Shown here: positions 1 through 7,521 of the stretch, piece after piece
Position numbering within the stretch: position 1 is the first letter of the stretch
How the letters are laid out: the number at the start of each line of letters is the position of its first letter
Origin: a bacterium
Lineage (GTDB): Bacteria > KSB1 > UBA2214
Reading direction: 5' to 3'
DNA: 64,000 nucleotides
Assembly (NCBI GenBank): GCA_029560815.1
Contig: JAKQKF010000250.1
Coordinates: forward strand, 1-64,000
The notes under the pieces: model-generated
Told to the model about the DNA's origin: nothing
The model's database searches: none
What the model saw: the letters and a program-made list of their open reading frames with translations, nothing else
Program-made: the position numbers and the translations under genes

Positions 1-1140
1 GGTGCGCACGATCTGGTTGCGCAGTGCCGCGTATTCCGATTTGAAGGCCGGGGAGTCGTCGAGTCCAAGCGCTTCAGCCTCCGCGAGCATCAGTTCGGCG
101 ACCGCCGACTTGCGGACGAAATCTTCGACATCGTCCACCGAATTCCAGGGAAAGAGCAGGGGCGACGGGGCGGTGGCGAGCTGCGAAGCCAGCTTGCGCA
201 CATCCCAGCTTCCCCCCTTCCATTCCGCCACCCTGGCCTTTTGCAGCTTTTTGGGCATGGCGGCGAGATCCAGACGGCCCATTCCTTTTTCGGTCCGGTA
301 GTGAGCAAAGACTTCCGGCAGCACGCCGGAGGAGACTCTGAAATTGTACTTGTCGTAGAGGCTTATCGAATAGGCTTCAGTGAGCTGGTTGAGCTTTTTG
401 GCCTTGATCTGATTGCGGATGCGGGGATGAACATCCTCGAAGGGTGGAGCCGCCCAGGGGCGCTTGTCGATGACCTTGATGATATGAATGCCGAAGAGGG
501 TGACCAGGGGCGGGGTGATTTCGCCGGGCTCCATGTTGCGCAAGGCGGCATCGGCCGCATAACCCATGGTTCCCCAGCGCAGATATTTGGGCACCTCGCC
601 GCCGGACTCACGCGAGCGGCCATCCTGGGAATATTTCCGGGCCAGATCGGCAAAATCAGCCCCCTTTTGCAGGAGGGCGTGGACGCTGTCCGCCCGGGCC
701 TTGTTCTTGAAAAGGATATCAGCGATCTTGTATTCGAAACGGGAGGATTCATAATCAGCCCGGACCTCCTCATCCGTCACCGTGATCTCGGCGGGGACTA
801 TTTTGGCATAGAGAGCTCCCTTGGGCCGGGTTAGAATGCGCCCCTTTTCGATGAAGAGGCGGGCCGTCACCACGCTGTCCCGCTCGAGGCCGCGCGCAAA
901 GCCCTCCGCCTCGAAGAGGAGATTGTCGATATAATTATCGTCGATGAACTCCTTCAGTACGTCGATATTATAGATGACATTTTCGCGGAACTCGGGACTG
1001 CTGCGAAATTTCTTCTCAAAGACGACCGAGGGGATGACCTGTTTGGCCACCTTGACTACATAGGGTGCCTCTTCTTTGGCACAGAGGAGAAACAGGGAGG
1101 CCATGGAGAGCAGGAGGATAAGTTGGATCAGTTTTTTCAT
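1..1140 (-). CDS. Peptidylprolyl isomerase, parvulin/SurA type (3' end outside window)
   Basis: The frame stays open from an ATG at 1140 to the left edge, so the C-terminus is missing. The N-terminus (MKKLIQLILLLSMASLF) is a signal peptide. A Cys follows at FLLCAK, but the residue before it is Leu, so lipidation is doubtful. After a SurA-like helical region of about 100 residues comes a parvulin domain: ADILF start, GADFADLARKYS, GGEVPKYL, GEITPPL and the terminal GIHIIKV signature. Parvulins catalyse cis-trans isomerisation of prolyl bonds, and secreted ones act as envelope chaperones. A helical segment follows the domain, as in SurA/PrsA. No good Shine-Dalgarno sequence precedes the ATG. 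The gene lies 105 bp downstream of the GH97 gene on the same strand, and only a weak hairpin separates them. Substrate is unknown. Confidence 0.85.
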   Translation of the reverse strand, partial: MKKLIQLILLLSMASLFLLCAKEEAPYVVKVAKQVIPSVVFEKKFRSSPEFRENVIYNIDVLKEFIDDNYIDNLLFEAEGFARGLERDSVVTARLFIEKGRILTRPKGALYAKIVPAEITVTDEEVRADYESSRFEYKIADILFKNKARADSVHALLQKGADFADLARKYSQDGRSRESGGEVPKYLRWGTMGYAADAALRNMEPGEITPPLVTLFGIHIIKVIDKRPWAAPPFEDVHPRIRNQIKAKKLNQLTEAYSISLYDKYNFRVSSGVLPEVFAHYRTEKGMGRLDLAAMPKKLQKARVAEWKGGSWDVRKLASQLATAPSPLLFPWNSVDDVEDFVRKSAVAELMLAEAEALGLDDSPAFKSEYAALRNQIVRT

Positions 1141-1245
1141 GCACACACTCGCAGGTTTTGGGGTGGTATTGACCTTAAAGATACAAAAATTATATGAATA
1201 AAAACAGTAATTATTGCCACCAGGGCGGTGCCGCGGTGATTTGCA

Positions 1246-3207
1246 TTACTCCACGGCCGGCTCAAAACGCGCCGCCGCCCCCCCTCCAGGTGCGAGCTTG
1301 AGCGGAATCCGCTCGCCGACCGTGACCAGCCGGGTGGCGCTGGTGTAATCCATGGCGGCGCGTCCGGCATTGGGGCCGTCGCTGAACAGGGTCATGGTAT
1401 AGCTCCCCACCGGCAGGAAGGAGAGGTCGAGGACAAGCTCGCGTCCGGTTCCGTCGGTCATCGCACCCGCGTACCAGACCCTGCCGCTGCGCCGGGCGAG
1501 CAGGAGATAATCGGCGATGCGGGCCTCCAGCACGAGGCTTTCGTCCCAGACCGCAGGCACGCCGGCAATAAAACGCGTGCACTCTTCCTCCCGGCGGTAG
1601 CGGCTCGGCGAGTCGGCGAGCATCTGCAGCGGGCTTTCATAGACGACGTACATCGCCATCTGATGGCAGCGGGTCGACATGCTCATCGGCATTTCGAAAA
1701 CAGGCTGGAACTGATCCGGCGTGGCGTTGACCATGGCCCCGGGGGTGTAATCCATAGGTCCGACTGCCATGCGAGTGAAGGCCAGGGTGACATCGTGCTC
1801 AGGGGTCACCTCCCTGCTCCATTTCACATTCTCCAGACCCTTAACCCCCTCGCGGGTGAGCACATTGGGCCAGGCGCGTTCCAGCCCCGCCGGCTTGTAG
1901 GCGCCGTGAAAATCGACCAGCAGGTGGCGGCGGGCCGCCTCTTCGGCGATGCGCCAGTAATAGGTGACCATCCACTGGTCATCCCGCTGCATGAAATCGA
2001 CCTTGATGCCCTTGACGCCCCATTGGGCAAAGCGGTCCAGGGCCGGCTCCAGCTTGTCAAGCAGGCTTTTCCAGGTGACCCAGAGGATGATGCCCACATT
2101 GCGTTCGCGGGCGTGGGCCAGCAGCTCATCCATATTGATCTCGGGATGGACGGAGAGCACATCACCGAGCTGATACCACCCCTCATCGAGAATGACATAT
2201 TCGATGCCATACTCAGCGGCGAAATCGATATAGTGCTTGTAGGTGGCGGTGTTGAGGCCGGCCTTGAAATCGACGCCGTAAATGTTGAGAGCGTTCCACC
2301 AGTCCCAGGCCACCTTGCCGGGCTTGATCCAGGAAGGATCGGCGATCTTTTCCGGCTGCGAGAGCTGATAGACCAGACTGTTGCTGACGATATCGGCATC
2401 GCGCCCGGCGATGACCAGCAGGCGCCAGGGATAGCTGCGCGTGCCGGCGGTCTCGGCGATCCAGGGGGCACGGGTGAGGGGCTTGACATCGCGGTCCGAG
2501 GTGACCGTGTCGGTCAGGCAGAGATGGGGAAAACGGCCGACCAGGGCGGTCGGCCGCTGGTCGCTGCCGGTGAACCAGAGCCCCGGATAATCGCAGAGAT
2601 CCGCCTCGCTGATCAGCACCCTGGGGCCCTCGCCGCCATCGATCAGCACCGGGGCGACCGCCTGACGGGCGCTGGTAACCTCCTTGAGACGGACCGGGAG
2701 ATAATGGCGCTCCTGATGGCTGTAAAAACTGGGCTCCTCACCGAAATAGAGGGTGTGGTCTGCGGCGAAATCAAAGACGGCCTGCTCATAGAGCACCTTA
2801 ACCCTTCCGGGCAAACGGGTCACCCAGCGCCAGGCCACGCCGTTGTCGTAGGCGCGGAAGATGAGGCTGTAGCCGCCCTTGAAGTCAAGCACCATTTCGT
2901 TATAATGGTCGCGGATGCGGGCGCTCTTTTGACGGACAACCGGTTCAAGCATGCGATCGATGGCAGCGCGCCGGCTCTTTTGCAGGCGCGGCTGGTCGCC
3001 AAGGTGGCGTTCCCGGTCGAGGAGCAGCGAAATTTCGGAGGGACGGATCACCTCCTGGCCACGCCAGGCCACCGCATAGCGGATGTTTTCGGCGATGTCG
3101 ACGCTGATGGTGATGTTTTTATCGGGAGAATCCAGCGCCAGCACCCCCGCAAACGCGGTCCCCGCCAAAAACAGCAGGACCGACAGGACAAACCCCGAAT
3201 ACTTCAT
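1246..3207 (-). CDS. Glycoside hydrolase family 97 (alpha-galactosidase/alpha-glucosidase type)
   Basis: This 653-residue protein has a signal peptide ending near residue 20 (GTAFA). It shows the GH97 layout: an N-terminal beta-sandwich of about 280 residues, a TIM barrel starting near WDWWNAL (301-307), and a short C-terminal beta domain. The barrel contains VILDEGWY, GIKVDFMQRDD with Asp404, and TREGVKGLE with Glu453 and Glu459. Retaining GH97 enzymes use an Asp nucleophile at the equivalent of Asp404, while inverting SusB-type enzymes lack it, so I infer a retaining alpha-galactosidase-like enzyme. The start at 3207 is chosen because GGGAGGA precedes it by about 9 nt; a longer frame to 3324 would add 39 residues without signal-peptide character. 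It lies 31 nt behind the GH2 gene, so the two probably form an operon. The natural substrate is unproven. Confidence 0.88.
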   Translation of the reverse strand: MKYSGFVLSVLLFLAGTAFAGVLALDSPDKNITISVDIAENIRYAVAWRGQEVIRPSEISLLLDRERHLGDQPRLQKSRRAAIDRMLEPVVRQKSARIRDHYNEMVLDFKGGYSLIFRAYDNGVAWRWVTRLPGRVKVLYEQAVFDFAADHTLYFGEEPSFYSHQERHYLPVRLKEVTSARQAVAPVLIDGGEGPRVLISEADLCDYPGLWFTGSDQRPTALVGRFPHLCLTDTVTSDRDVKPLTRAPWIAETAGTRSYPWRLLVIAGRDADIVSNSLVYQLSQPEKIADPSWIKPGKVAWDWWNALNIYGVDFKAGLNTATYKHYIDFAAEYGIEYVILDEGWYQLGDVLSVHPEINMDELLAHARERNVGIILWVTWKSLLDKLEPALDRFAQWGVKGIKVDFMQRDDQWMVTYYWRIAEEAARRHLLVDFHGAYKPAGLERAWPNVLTREGVKGLENVKWSREVTPEHDVTLAFTRMAVGPMDYTPGAMVNATPDQFQPVFEMPMSMSTRCHQMAMYVVYESPLQMLADSPSRYRREEECTRFIAGVPAVWDESLVLEARIADYLLLARRSGRVWYAGAMTDGTGRELVLDLSFLPVGSYTMTLFSDGPNAGRAAMDYTSATRLVTVGERIPLKLAPGGGAAARFEPAVE

Positions 3208-3238
3208 AGGTTCACATCCTCCCACGGAATGAGGGGAA

Positions 3239-5095
3239 TCATCGGGCAAGCGGCAGCATGGGCAGACGGCCGCTGTGGAGCAGCGGCGCCCGCGCGATAT
3301 CCTGCTTGATGATCTCCCGGTCATAGGTCATGAGGCCGTTAGCCTCGGTCTCGACATCGGTGGTCTGGGTATAGACGGCGGCGCTGAGGCCGGCCGTCTC
3401 CTGCAGCTCCCAGACCCTGGTCCAGAGCTGCTCATAACGTTTCTGCAGACCGGCGGCATCTTCCATCTTTTGATAGCCCCAGTTTTCCTCGGTCCACATA
3501 TGTCCGGCGCTCTTGAGCCCGAGGCCGCCGAATTCACCGAGGACAGCGGCGCGCAGGGGCTCGGGTATGGGGGAGTCCGGCCCCGGATAGCGGTGCCAGT
3601 CGACGACATCGCCGCCGCCACGGTCCGTCCAGCCGCTGGCCTGGTTCACCATCCGGGTGGGATCGAGGCCGCGGATAAAATCGACCACCTTGCCGGATTC
3701 GAACTGCCCCCACCCCTCGTTGAAGGGGACCCACATGACGATGCTCGGATGGTTGAAATGGCTGGTGATCATGCGTTCCAGCTCGAGATAGTACTGGCTG
3801 GCGGATGCGGTACTGCGCACAATATCGTCATCCTGGGGCGAGATGGAACGATCGCCGCTGGGCATGTCCTGCCAGACGAGCAGGCCGAGGCGGTCGCAGT
3901 GCCAGTAAAAACGGCGCGGTTCGACCTTGACATGCTTGCGCAGCATGTTGAAGCCCATCCTCTTGAGCACCTCAAGATCATAGACCATGGCCTCCTCGGT
4001 CGGCGCCGTGTAGATGCCGTCGGGCCAGAAGCCCTGGTCGAGAGGACCGGCCTGAAAGAGGGGCTCGCCGTTGAGAAGGAGCCGGGTCACACCCGCCTGG
4101 TCCGGACCGATGGCAATGGTGCGGAGGCCGAAATAGCTTTTAACCTCGTCGATCACCTTGCCGCTGCGCAGGAGCTGGACTGTAAGGTCGTAGAGGTGGG
4201 GCGAGGCAGGCGACCAGAGCCGGGCCCCGGGAATGGTCAGCCGGAGGGCGGCATCGGCGGCGCCGCTCCCGGAAGCGACCACCCGGGCCTCCTCGAGTGC
4301 AGTGACGGCAAGGCGCTCATGGGACCCTGCGCCGGCGATGCGGCAGGTCACAGTGACAGCGCCGGCGGCGGCATCGGGAACAATGCGCAACTCCTTGATG
4401 CGGGTCACAGGCACCGGCTCGATCCACACCGTCCCCCAGATGCCCGTGCAGGCGGTGTAAAAGATGCCGCCGGGCTTGAGCACCTGCTTGCCGCGCGGCT
4501 GGGTGCCGGTATCGGTAGGATCCCAGACCGCGACGGTGATCACCTCTTCGCCGGCGTATTCAAGGGCGGCGGTGATATCAAAGGTAAAAGGGTCGTAGCC
4601 GCCCTCATGATAGCCGACCTCAATGCCGTTGACCCAGACCTGGGTCTGCCAGTCCACCGCCTCAAAATGAAGGAGGACCCGCTCCTTGCGCCAACCGGCG
4701 GGAACGGTAAAAGTGCGGCGGTACCAGAGACGCTGCTCCGGTGAGACCGGACGCTGAACCCCGGAGAGGGCCGATTCGACCGGCCAGGGAACGAGGATCT
4801 CCCCCTCCCAACCCATCGGCGCCGGTCCCGAACCGGGGAGTGCCTGGGCCAGAATCTGCTCCCCGCGCGGCCGGATAGCGTAGCGCCAGAGACCGTTGAG
4901 GTTCATCCACGACTCGCGCGCCATAGCCGGATTGGGGTACTCGGGCCGGGCCTTTTCCGGCCCCGCCTCGGCAAACCAGCGCGTCGCCAGGGGCGGCACA
5001 GCTTTCTGCCACTCCCCGGCCTTTGCACTCCGCGGGGAAAAGGACAGAAACAGCAGAATGAACGGCAGCAGCAGACAGCAGCAGGAAAATCTCAT
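3239..5095 (-). CDS. Glycoside hydrolase family 2 (beta-galactosidase/glucuronidase type)
   Basis: A 618-residue secreted enzyme with a hydrophobic, Cys-rich signal peptide (residues 1-26, ending RSAKA). The GH2 architecture is visible: a jelly-roll sugar-binding domain (WYRRTFTVPAGW, HFEAVDWQTQVWVNG, GGYDPFTFDIT), an immunoglobulin-like domain, and a TIM barrel. WVPFNEGWG carries the acid/base Glu460 and VLGEFGG the nucleophile Glu521. Family members hydrolyse terminal beta-galactosides, beta-glucuronides or beta-mannosides; I cannot pick between these. GAGAGGAGAG just before the ATG supports the start. The protein is much shorter than LacZ (about 1000 residues) and has no C-terminal beta-gal small domain, as in many polysaccharide-utilisation GH2 enzymes. 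It is the first gene of a pair with GH97 and is transcribed away from the GEVED-domain gene. Confidence 0.88.
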   Translation of the reverse strand: MRFSCCCLLLPFILLFLSFSPRSAKAGEWQKAVPPLATRWFAEAGPEKARPEYPNPAMARESWMNLNGLWRYAIRPRGEQILAQALPGSGPAPMGWEGEILVPWPVESALSGVQRPVSPEQRLWYRRTFTVPAGWRKERVLLHFEAVDWQTQVWVNGIEVGYHEGGYDPFTFDITAALEYAGEEVITVAVWDPTDTGTQPRGKQVLKPGGIFYTACTGIWGTVWIEPVPVTRIKELRIVPDAAAGAVTVTCRIAGAGSHERLAVTALEEARVVASGSGAADAALRLTIPGARLWSPASPHLYDLTVQLLRSGKVIDEVKSYFGLRTIAIGPDQAGVTRLLLNGEPLFQAGPLDQGFWPDGIYTAPTEEAMVYDLEVLKRMGFNMLRKHVKVEPRRFYWHCDRLGLLVWQDMPSGDRSISPQDDDIVRSTASASQYYLELERMITSHFNHPSIVMWVPFNEGWGQFESGKVVDFIRGLDPTRMVNQASGWTDRGGGDVVDWHRYPGPDSPIPEPLRAAVLGEFGGLGLKSAGHMWTEENWGYQKMEDAAGLQKRYEQLWTRVWELQETAGLSAAVYTQTTDVETEANGLMTYDREIIKQDIARAPLLHSGRLPMLPLAR

Positions 5096-5202
5096 TCTCT
5101 CTCCTCTCGGGACGGGCTGGATGCAAATCCTCGCGAGCGGTGGGGCGCCGTGCGTGCGCTCCCGCCCTTGGGCATCGCCTAAAAATAATCATCCTGGATA
5201 TA

Positions 5203-5227
5203 AAAAGCCAGAATTTTCGACTCTGGC
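5203..5227 (-). terminator. Terminator-like hairpin in the leader of the GH2 gene
   Basis: On the minus strand GCCAGA and TCTGGC form a 6-bp stem with a 9-nt loop, followed directly by TTTTT. It lies about 110 nt upstream of the GH2 start codon and on the same strand, with no gene ending before it. It may attenuate GH2-GH97 transcription rather than end a gene. The short stem makes this uncertain. Confidence 0.4.
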
Positions 5228-5274
5228 CTGATTATTGTAAAACAGGCTTCGAGGAGCGGCAAATTCAATCCATA

Positions 5275-5314
5275 ATGAATTGTATTTTAACAGGATAGAA
5301 ATAATACAATTCAT
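5275..5314. promoter_or_regulatory. 12-bp perfect inverted repeat between divergent genes, with an embedded promoter-like pair
   Basis: ATGAATTGTATT (5275-5286) is repeated in perfect inverted form as AATACAATTCAT (5303-5314) around a 16-nt centre. It sits in the 312-bp gap between the GH2 gene (minus) and the GEVED gene (plus). Read on the plus strand, TTGTAT (5280-5285) and TAATAC (5302-5307) are 16 bp apart, a plausible -35/-10 pair. The symmetry suggests a dimeric repressor or activator site serving one or both promoters. Apart from the hairpin at 5203-5227, I see nothing else in this gap. Confidence 0.45.
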
Positions 5315-5407
5315 GGCACTGTCAAAGAAAAGGGACAAAAGTGACGCTGTTTTATGGCAGGGGAACTGCCTGGGAGCGCCCGACTTTGACCCGGGGAGAG
5401 GAACAAG

Positions 5408-7300
5408 ATGAACAGAAGGAAACAAATCGTCGTCCGGGCGGCTGCGGGCCTGCTTCTGATCTGGGCCCTGGCCGGAGAGGCCCAGGAGGGAGGCTCGAGC
5501 TTTGTCTGCGCGGAAGGGCAGCAGCTTGAGGTTATCGCTCTCGGTCTGGGGAACAAATCGGTCTCGGCCAGTCCGCAGATCATTTACATCCCCAATCCCG
5601 AAACAGTGGACAGCATGCTGGTCCAGGTTGTCGCCAAGGTTCCGCCGGAGTACACCCCCCCGGAGGAGGCTTTTATCGTCACCCCGCTGGAAAAGTACCA
5701 TCTTGATGTGCCGGCGGTCATCACCAAAGGGTACGGCTATCACTATGAAAAGATGCTCAAGCCCGCCTCTTTCATCAAGGTCTACATGGAGGGGGATGCC
5801 AACCCCGGCTACAGCTGCGCCCGCGCAGTGGTCGCCTACCTCTTTCGCAGAAATCCCCAAGCCCCCTTCACCGTCGGCAAGCTCGTCCATCAGGGGTTGT
5901 GGTGGGAAGCCGGCGACCGGCCCAATACCTGGAGTGAAGTCCAGACCATACCGGCCACCTTCGGACCGCGCGACGTCCAGATCACTTGTGTGATCACCGA
6001 CAAGGAGAGTTCCAGCCGCATCGCCCGCCTGCGCGCCGAGGCCGGCCCCCGCGTGGTTGAAAAGAACTATGACGATCCCAATTTCGGTGACGAAGTGCTG
6101 GTCGAAACCATCATCCTCAAGGCCGTGCCCGGTGAGGTCACCGAGGTCAAGATGACCATTTCTTCCCCTGAAGACATCGGCGACTCGATCTTCTGGAGCG
6201 GTATGGTGCTCGCCACCAGCAAGGGTGAAGTGGATATGGGGGATGCGATGGAGCATGGTTTCCCCACACTGCTCAGCCACGACGGCGCACGTCACACCTA
6301 CAAACCCGGCTATTTTCTCGGCGCCGCCATTGACACCGAGAGTGATGGCCAGCCCGGCGACAAGGCCGACGGTGATGATACCATCGGCATCGATGATGAA
6401 GACGGGGTTGAGTTCAAGAGCAAGTTCTATCAGGGGCAGGCGGGACAGATGGAGGTCACCGCGGCCGCTCCCGGCTACCTCAACGTCTGGTTCGACTGGA
6501 ACGGCGACGGCACCTGGGACCAGGATGGTGAACATGCCATCATCGATCTCGCCCTGAGCGCTGGCGTCAATCCCCTTTCCGTCGAGGTGCCGATGACCGG
6601 ACTCGAGGAACTCTTCTCCTTCTGCCGCTTCCGTTTCAGCTCGGTCACCGGCCTGCAGGCCGGCGGTCCGGCGCCGGACGGTGAAGTTGAGGACTATCTG
6701 GTCCCCGTCTACACCCCGGTCGAAATGAGCTCCTTTTTCGCCACAGCGATGGGCGGCGCGGTGGTGCTGCAGTGGGAGACCCAGTCCGAAACCAGCAACC
6801 TGGGCTTCAACGTCTATCGCGCCACCGAGGAGGGGGGCATCTTCACGCAGATCAACACCAGGATGATCCCGGGGGCGGGCAGCAGCGCGAGCGCACACCG
6901 CTACCGCTACGTGGATGAGACGGCTGAGGCGGGCGGGGTCTACTACTATCAGATCGTCGACATTGCCGCCGACGGGATGATGCAGTGGCACGGGCCGGTC
7001 ATGGTCGAGGTGGCCAAGCCGGCGGCCAACCGCCTTGAACAGAACTCGCCCAATCCCTTCAACGCCCAGACGCGCATCTCGTACTCCATCAAGCAGGCCG
7101 GACAGGTTACTCTGGCCGTCTACAACCTGCAGGGACAGCGCGTTCGTCTGCTGGTCTCCAAGCCGCTTGAAACCGGCAGCTATTCAGCGATCTGGGACGG
7201 ACGCGATGATGCCGGGCACGATCTGCCCACCGGCGCCTATCTCTACCTTCTCAAGATGCCCGACGCCGAGCTGAGCCAGAGGATGACCCTCATCAAATAA
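5408..7300 (+). CDS. Secreted GEVED-domain protein with C-terminal T9SS-type sorting domain
   Basis: A 630-residue protein with a Sec signal peptide (cleavage near AGEAQ). The first 300 residues or so match no family I recognise. A GEVED domain follows at about 320-440: the Asp-rich DGDDTIGIDDEDGVEF, then WFDWNGDGTWD and GEVEDYLVPV. A fibronectin-III-like module covers roughly 440-540 (LQWETQSETSNLGFNVYR). The last 80 residues form the FlgD-like/Por sorting domain (QNSPNPFN, VYNLQGQRVRLL, WDGRDDAGHDLPTGAYLY). In FCB bacteria such domains direct export through the type IX system and surface attachment. GEVED proteins are commonly surface or extracellular adhesin-like proteins, probably calcium binding. 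GGAGAGGA lies just before the ATG. A strong terminator follows, so it is probably monocistronic. Confidence 0.85.
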   Translation: MNRRKQIVVRAAAGLLLIWALAGEAQEGGSSFVCAEGQQLEVIALGLGNKSVSASPQIIYIPNPETVDSMLVQVVAKVPPEYTPPEEAFIVTPLEKYHLDVPAVITKGYGYHYEKMLKPASFIKVYMEGDANPGYSCARAVVAYLFRRNPQAPFTVGKLVHQGLWWEAGDRPNTWSEVQTIPATFGPRDVQITCVITDKESSSRIARLRAEAGPRVVEKNYDDPNFGDEVLVETIILKAVPGEVTEVKMTISSPEDIGDSIFWSGMVLATSKGEVDMGDAMEHGFPTLLSHDGARHTYKPGYFLGAAIDTESDGQPGDKADGDDTIGIDDEDGVEFKSKFYQGQAGQMEVTAAAPGYLNVWFDWNGDGTWDQDGEHAIIDLALSAGVNPLSVEVPMTGLEELFSFCRFRFSSVTGLQAGGPAPDGEVEDYLVPVYTPVEMSSFFATAMGGAVVLQWETQSETSNLGFNVYRATEEGGIFTQINTRMIPGAGSSASAHRYRYVDETAEAGGVYYYQIVDIAADGMMQWHGPVMVEVAKPAANRLEQNSPNPFNAQTRISYSIKQAGQVTLAVYNLQGQRVRLLVSKPLETGSYSAIWDGRDDAGHDLPTGAYLYLLKMPDAELSQRMTLIK

Positions 7301-7332
7301 CTCCTTCCTCTGCTCATCCATTAACCTGCTGT

Positions 7333-7367
7333 AAAAAGGCGGATCCTTCGGGATCCGCCTTTTTTTT
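7333..7367 (+). terminator. Rho-independent terminator after the GEVED gene
   Basis: GGCGGATCC, a TTCG tetraloop and GGATCCGCC form a perfect 9-bp stem, followed by eight T. An A-tract before the stem extends the pairing. Confidence 0.93.
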
Positions 7368-7521
7368 GCCTCAGCACCACAGCACGCTCCGGCCCGGCCG
7401 CGAAATCGCTCAATTTTTCTTTAGTTAATGGTAAAACATGTGCGTATATTATGAACTGTTCAATCCGCCAATCATGAGCCGCCATGCTCAAATGCACCTT
7501 AACCATGCGAGGCCAGCAAGA

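Noticed and set aside
1141..1245. Terminator between the GH97 gene and the isomerase gene
   Set aside because: Only a 4- to 5-bp CACC/GGTG hairpin with a distant T-run; too weak to call.
5189..6991. Minus-strand open frame of about 600 codons opposite the GEVED gene
   Set aside because: The sense frame has a signal peptide, GEVED and sorting domains and a ribosome-binding site. The antisense frame has none of these.
7438..7521. ATG at 7438 as the typA start
   Set aside because: It adds 28 residues atypical for BipA and has no ribosome-binding site; the GTG at 7522 gives the normal length and has GAGG upstream.
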